A stretch of DNA of 14,735 nt from NCBI GenBank assembly GCA_022711695.1, contig JAKLEJ010000034.1:1-14735 (forward strand), in the 5' to 3' direction. This document shows, piece after piece, positions 13,658 through 14,735 of the stretch. Origin of the DNA: Verrucomicrobiota bacterium (lineage in GTDB: Bacteria; Verrucomicrobiota; Verrucomicrobiia; Limisphaerales; JACRJZ01). Numbering within the stretch: the stretch's first letter is position 1; each line of letters opens with the position of its first letter. The position numbers and the translations under genes are program-made. The notes below the pieces were generated by a model. It did not search any database. It saw only the letters and a list, made by a program, of their open reading frames with translations, and was not told where the DNA came from.

Positions 13658-14735
13658 GGCGAGCGCGTCTCCGGCAGGCGCCAGGCCGGGCGGCCGCAAA
13701 GCCCCGCCGCGTCGGGCCCTGCCCGCCTGGTGGATCATGTCCCTGGGACTCCACGCCGTGGTGCTGGGCTGGCTGGTCCTCTTCTCGCCGGTGCGCGTCA
13801 TCAACCTCGACCGGATCAAGGCCGAGTTTACCGCGGGCACCAGCCGAATTCGCCAGGTCATCGAGGAAATGCGCGAGCGCCAGGCCGACCGGCTGGCCGA
13901 CAGCGTCCGATCGTTGCAGGAGGTGCAGCGGGAATTGGCCGAACTCGAGGCCATGAAGGCCACCCAGTTCGTCCAATTCGCCGCCGAGTTCGCCCGCGAG
14001 GCGCCCAGCCTGGCCGAGCAGGCCCAGGCGGCCGCCGCCCGGGCGCAGGCCGAGGCGCAAGCGCTGCAGGCCGAAGCCCAGGCCCACATGGCCGGCGCCC
14101 GGGGAACCTGGAGCGCCGATGATCTCAAGGCCCTGGCCGGCGCCCAGAAGAAGGCGGTCGATGCCCAGGGCCGCGCCGGCCAGTCCATGGAACGGGCCTT
14201 GCAGGCGCTGACCATGAGCGAAGCGGGGATGGCCTCGGCGCGCCAGGCGCAAGCGGACGCCGGAGAAGCCCAGCGCCGCGCCGAGCAGGCCCAGAACCAG
14301 ACCGTCGCCCTGCGGGAGGAATTCCCCTGGCAGCGGGATCACGCCGCTTCCCGGCAGCGCGAGGTCGAGCGCGCGCTCGAATCCCAGAACCGCGCCGGGA
14401 CGGAACTCTCCGGCGGAAGAACCAACCTGGCGACCGCCAGCAACGAACTGGGAGCGGCGGAGGCGGGGCTCAAGCTGGCCTCCGCCGAGGCCTTCTCCGC
14501 GCGCCAGCAGGCCGATGGCCTGAAAGGGCAAGCCGTGCAGGCCAGGGCCGAGTACGACCGGCTGGACGCCAAGGATCCGAACAAGAAGACCGCCCGGGAG
14601 GCGAGCGCGGCCGCGCAGAAGCAAGCCGACGCCGCCGCCAGGGACGCCAACCAGGCGGAAAACAAGGCGCGCTCCGCCAAAGGCCGGCTGGAGTCGGCCC
14701 AGCGCCGCCTCGAGCAGGCCCGCAACCAGGCGCAG
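13620..14735 (+). CDS. TonB/TolA-like single-pass protein with long coiled coil (3' end outside window)
   Basis: An uninterrupted frame of 372 codons runs to the right edge without a stop. The ATG lies inside the ExbD-like gene (38-nt overlap) and is preceded at 8 nt by AGGG, one of the few Shine-Dalgarno-like sites in the window. Residues 1-35 form a Pro/Arg/Ala-rich cytoplasmic tail. Residues 36-57 are a single membrane helix, PAWWIMSLGLHAVVLGWLVL, containing Ser41-x-x-x-His45. This is the SxxxH motif by which TonB (S16/H20) and TolA (S18/H22) contact ExbB/TolQ. From about residue 65 the chain is almost entirely helical, rich in Ala, Gln, Glu and Arg, with repeated AEAQAxQAEAQA-type heptads, like TolA domain II. 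The C-terminal domain that would separate TonB from TolA lies beyond the window. The operon order channel-ExbD-transducer supports the role strongly. Confidence 0.85.
   Translation, partial: MSASTPDAKPRGEASASPAGARPGGRKAPPRRALPAWWIMSLGLHAVVLGWLVLFSPVRVINLDRIKAEFTAGTSRIRQVIEEMRERQADRLADSVRSLQEVQRELAELEAMKATQFVQFAAEFAREAPSLAEQAQAAAARAQAEAQALQAEAQAHMAGARGTWSADDLKALAGAQKKAVDAQGRAGQSMERALQALTMSEAGMASARQAQADAGEAQRRAEQAQNQTVALREEFPWQRDHAASRQREVERALESQNRAGTELSGGRTNLATASNELGAAEAGLKLASAEAFSARQQADGLKGQAVQARAEYDRLDAKDPNKKTAREASAAAQKQADAAARDANQAENKARSAKGRLESAQRRLEQARNQAQ

Noticed and set aside
13578..14624. A 348-codon minus-strand frame opposite the TolA/TonB-like gene
   Set aside because: It is a Gly/Leu/Arg-rich antisense of an Ala/Gln-rich coiled coil, with no motif. 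The plus-strand gene has an operon context, a Shine-Dalgarno sequence and a functional membrane motif.

Overview
The window is GC-rich DNA, almost entirely coding, with the gene content of a heterotrophic polysaccharide-using bacterium of the Verrucomicrobiota/Planctomycetota type. Three observations point this way: a sulfatase fused to EF-hands, a DUF5060/DUF4038 glycoside hydrolase, and secreted proteins with the residue-poor sandwich and 'YSLQYATDL'-type modules often seen in Verrucomicrobiota. The assignment is inferred from family content; there is no rRNA or marker gene here. Few starts have a recognisable Shine-Dalgarno sequence. No tRNA, rRNA, insertion sequence or CRISPR array was seen.

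Layout. (1) Positions 1-4596, plus strand, is a carbohydrate block: the 3' end of a heparinase II/III-type gene, a secreted iduronate-2-sulfatase-like sulfatase with two EF-hands, a polysaccharide deacetylase and a GT4 glycosyltransferase, the last two only 10 nt apart. (2) Positions 4633-6330, minus strand, is a secreted apiosidase-like (GH140-type) hydrolase with a good sigma70-like promoter. (3) After a 441-nt divergent spacer holding heptamer repeats, a 16-bp palindrome and a possible 53-aa ORF comes a secreted nucleoside-hydrolase-like protein (6772-7752, plus), convergent with an FKBP-type prolyl isomerase (7793-8488, minus). (4) Positions 8636-12052, plus strand, encode a large exported 1138-aa protein whose C-terminal half carries a His/Cys pair in a caspase/CHAT-like (clan CD) arrangement. 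(5) Positions 12326-14735, plus strand, form a proton-motive-force transducer operon: an ExbB/TolQ-like protein, an ExbD/TolR-like protein and a third gene that runs off the window. That third gene overlaps the exbD end by 38 nt and encodes a single-pass protein with a TonB/TolA-type SxxxH membrane motif followed by a long Ala/Gln-rich coiled coil.

How they fit together. The sulfatase, the lyase-like protein and the apiosidase-like hydrolase would act outside the cytoplasm on sulfated or branched polysaccharides. The deacetylase and GT4 pair could instead belong to cell-surface polysaccharide synthesis, so the block may mix breakdown and synthesis. The ExbB-ExbD-TolA-like trio would energise an outer-membrane process, either TonB-type uptake or Tol-type envelope maintenance; the window cannot say which. 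GC-rich hairpins without U-tracts lie at three gene ends.

The most notable points are the 1138-aa clan-CD-like protein, the TolA/TonB-like coiled-coil gene, and the ExbB homologue in which the usual pore threonine of the second pore helix is a methionine.
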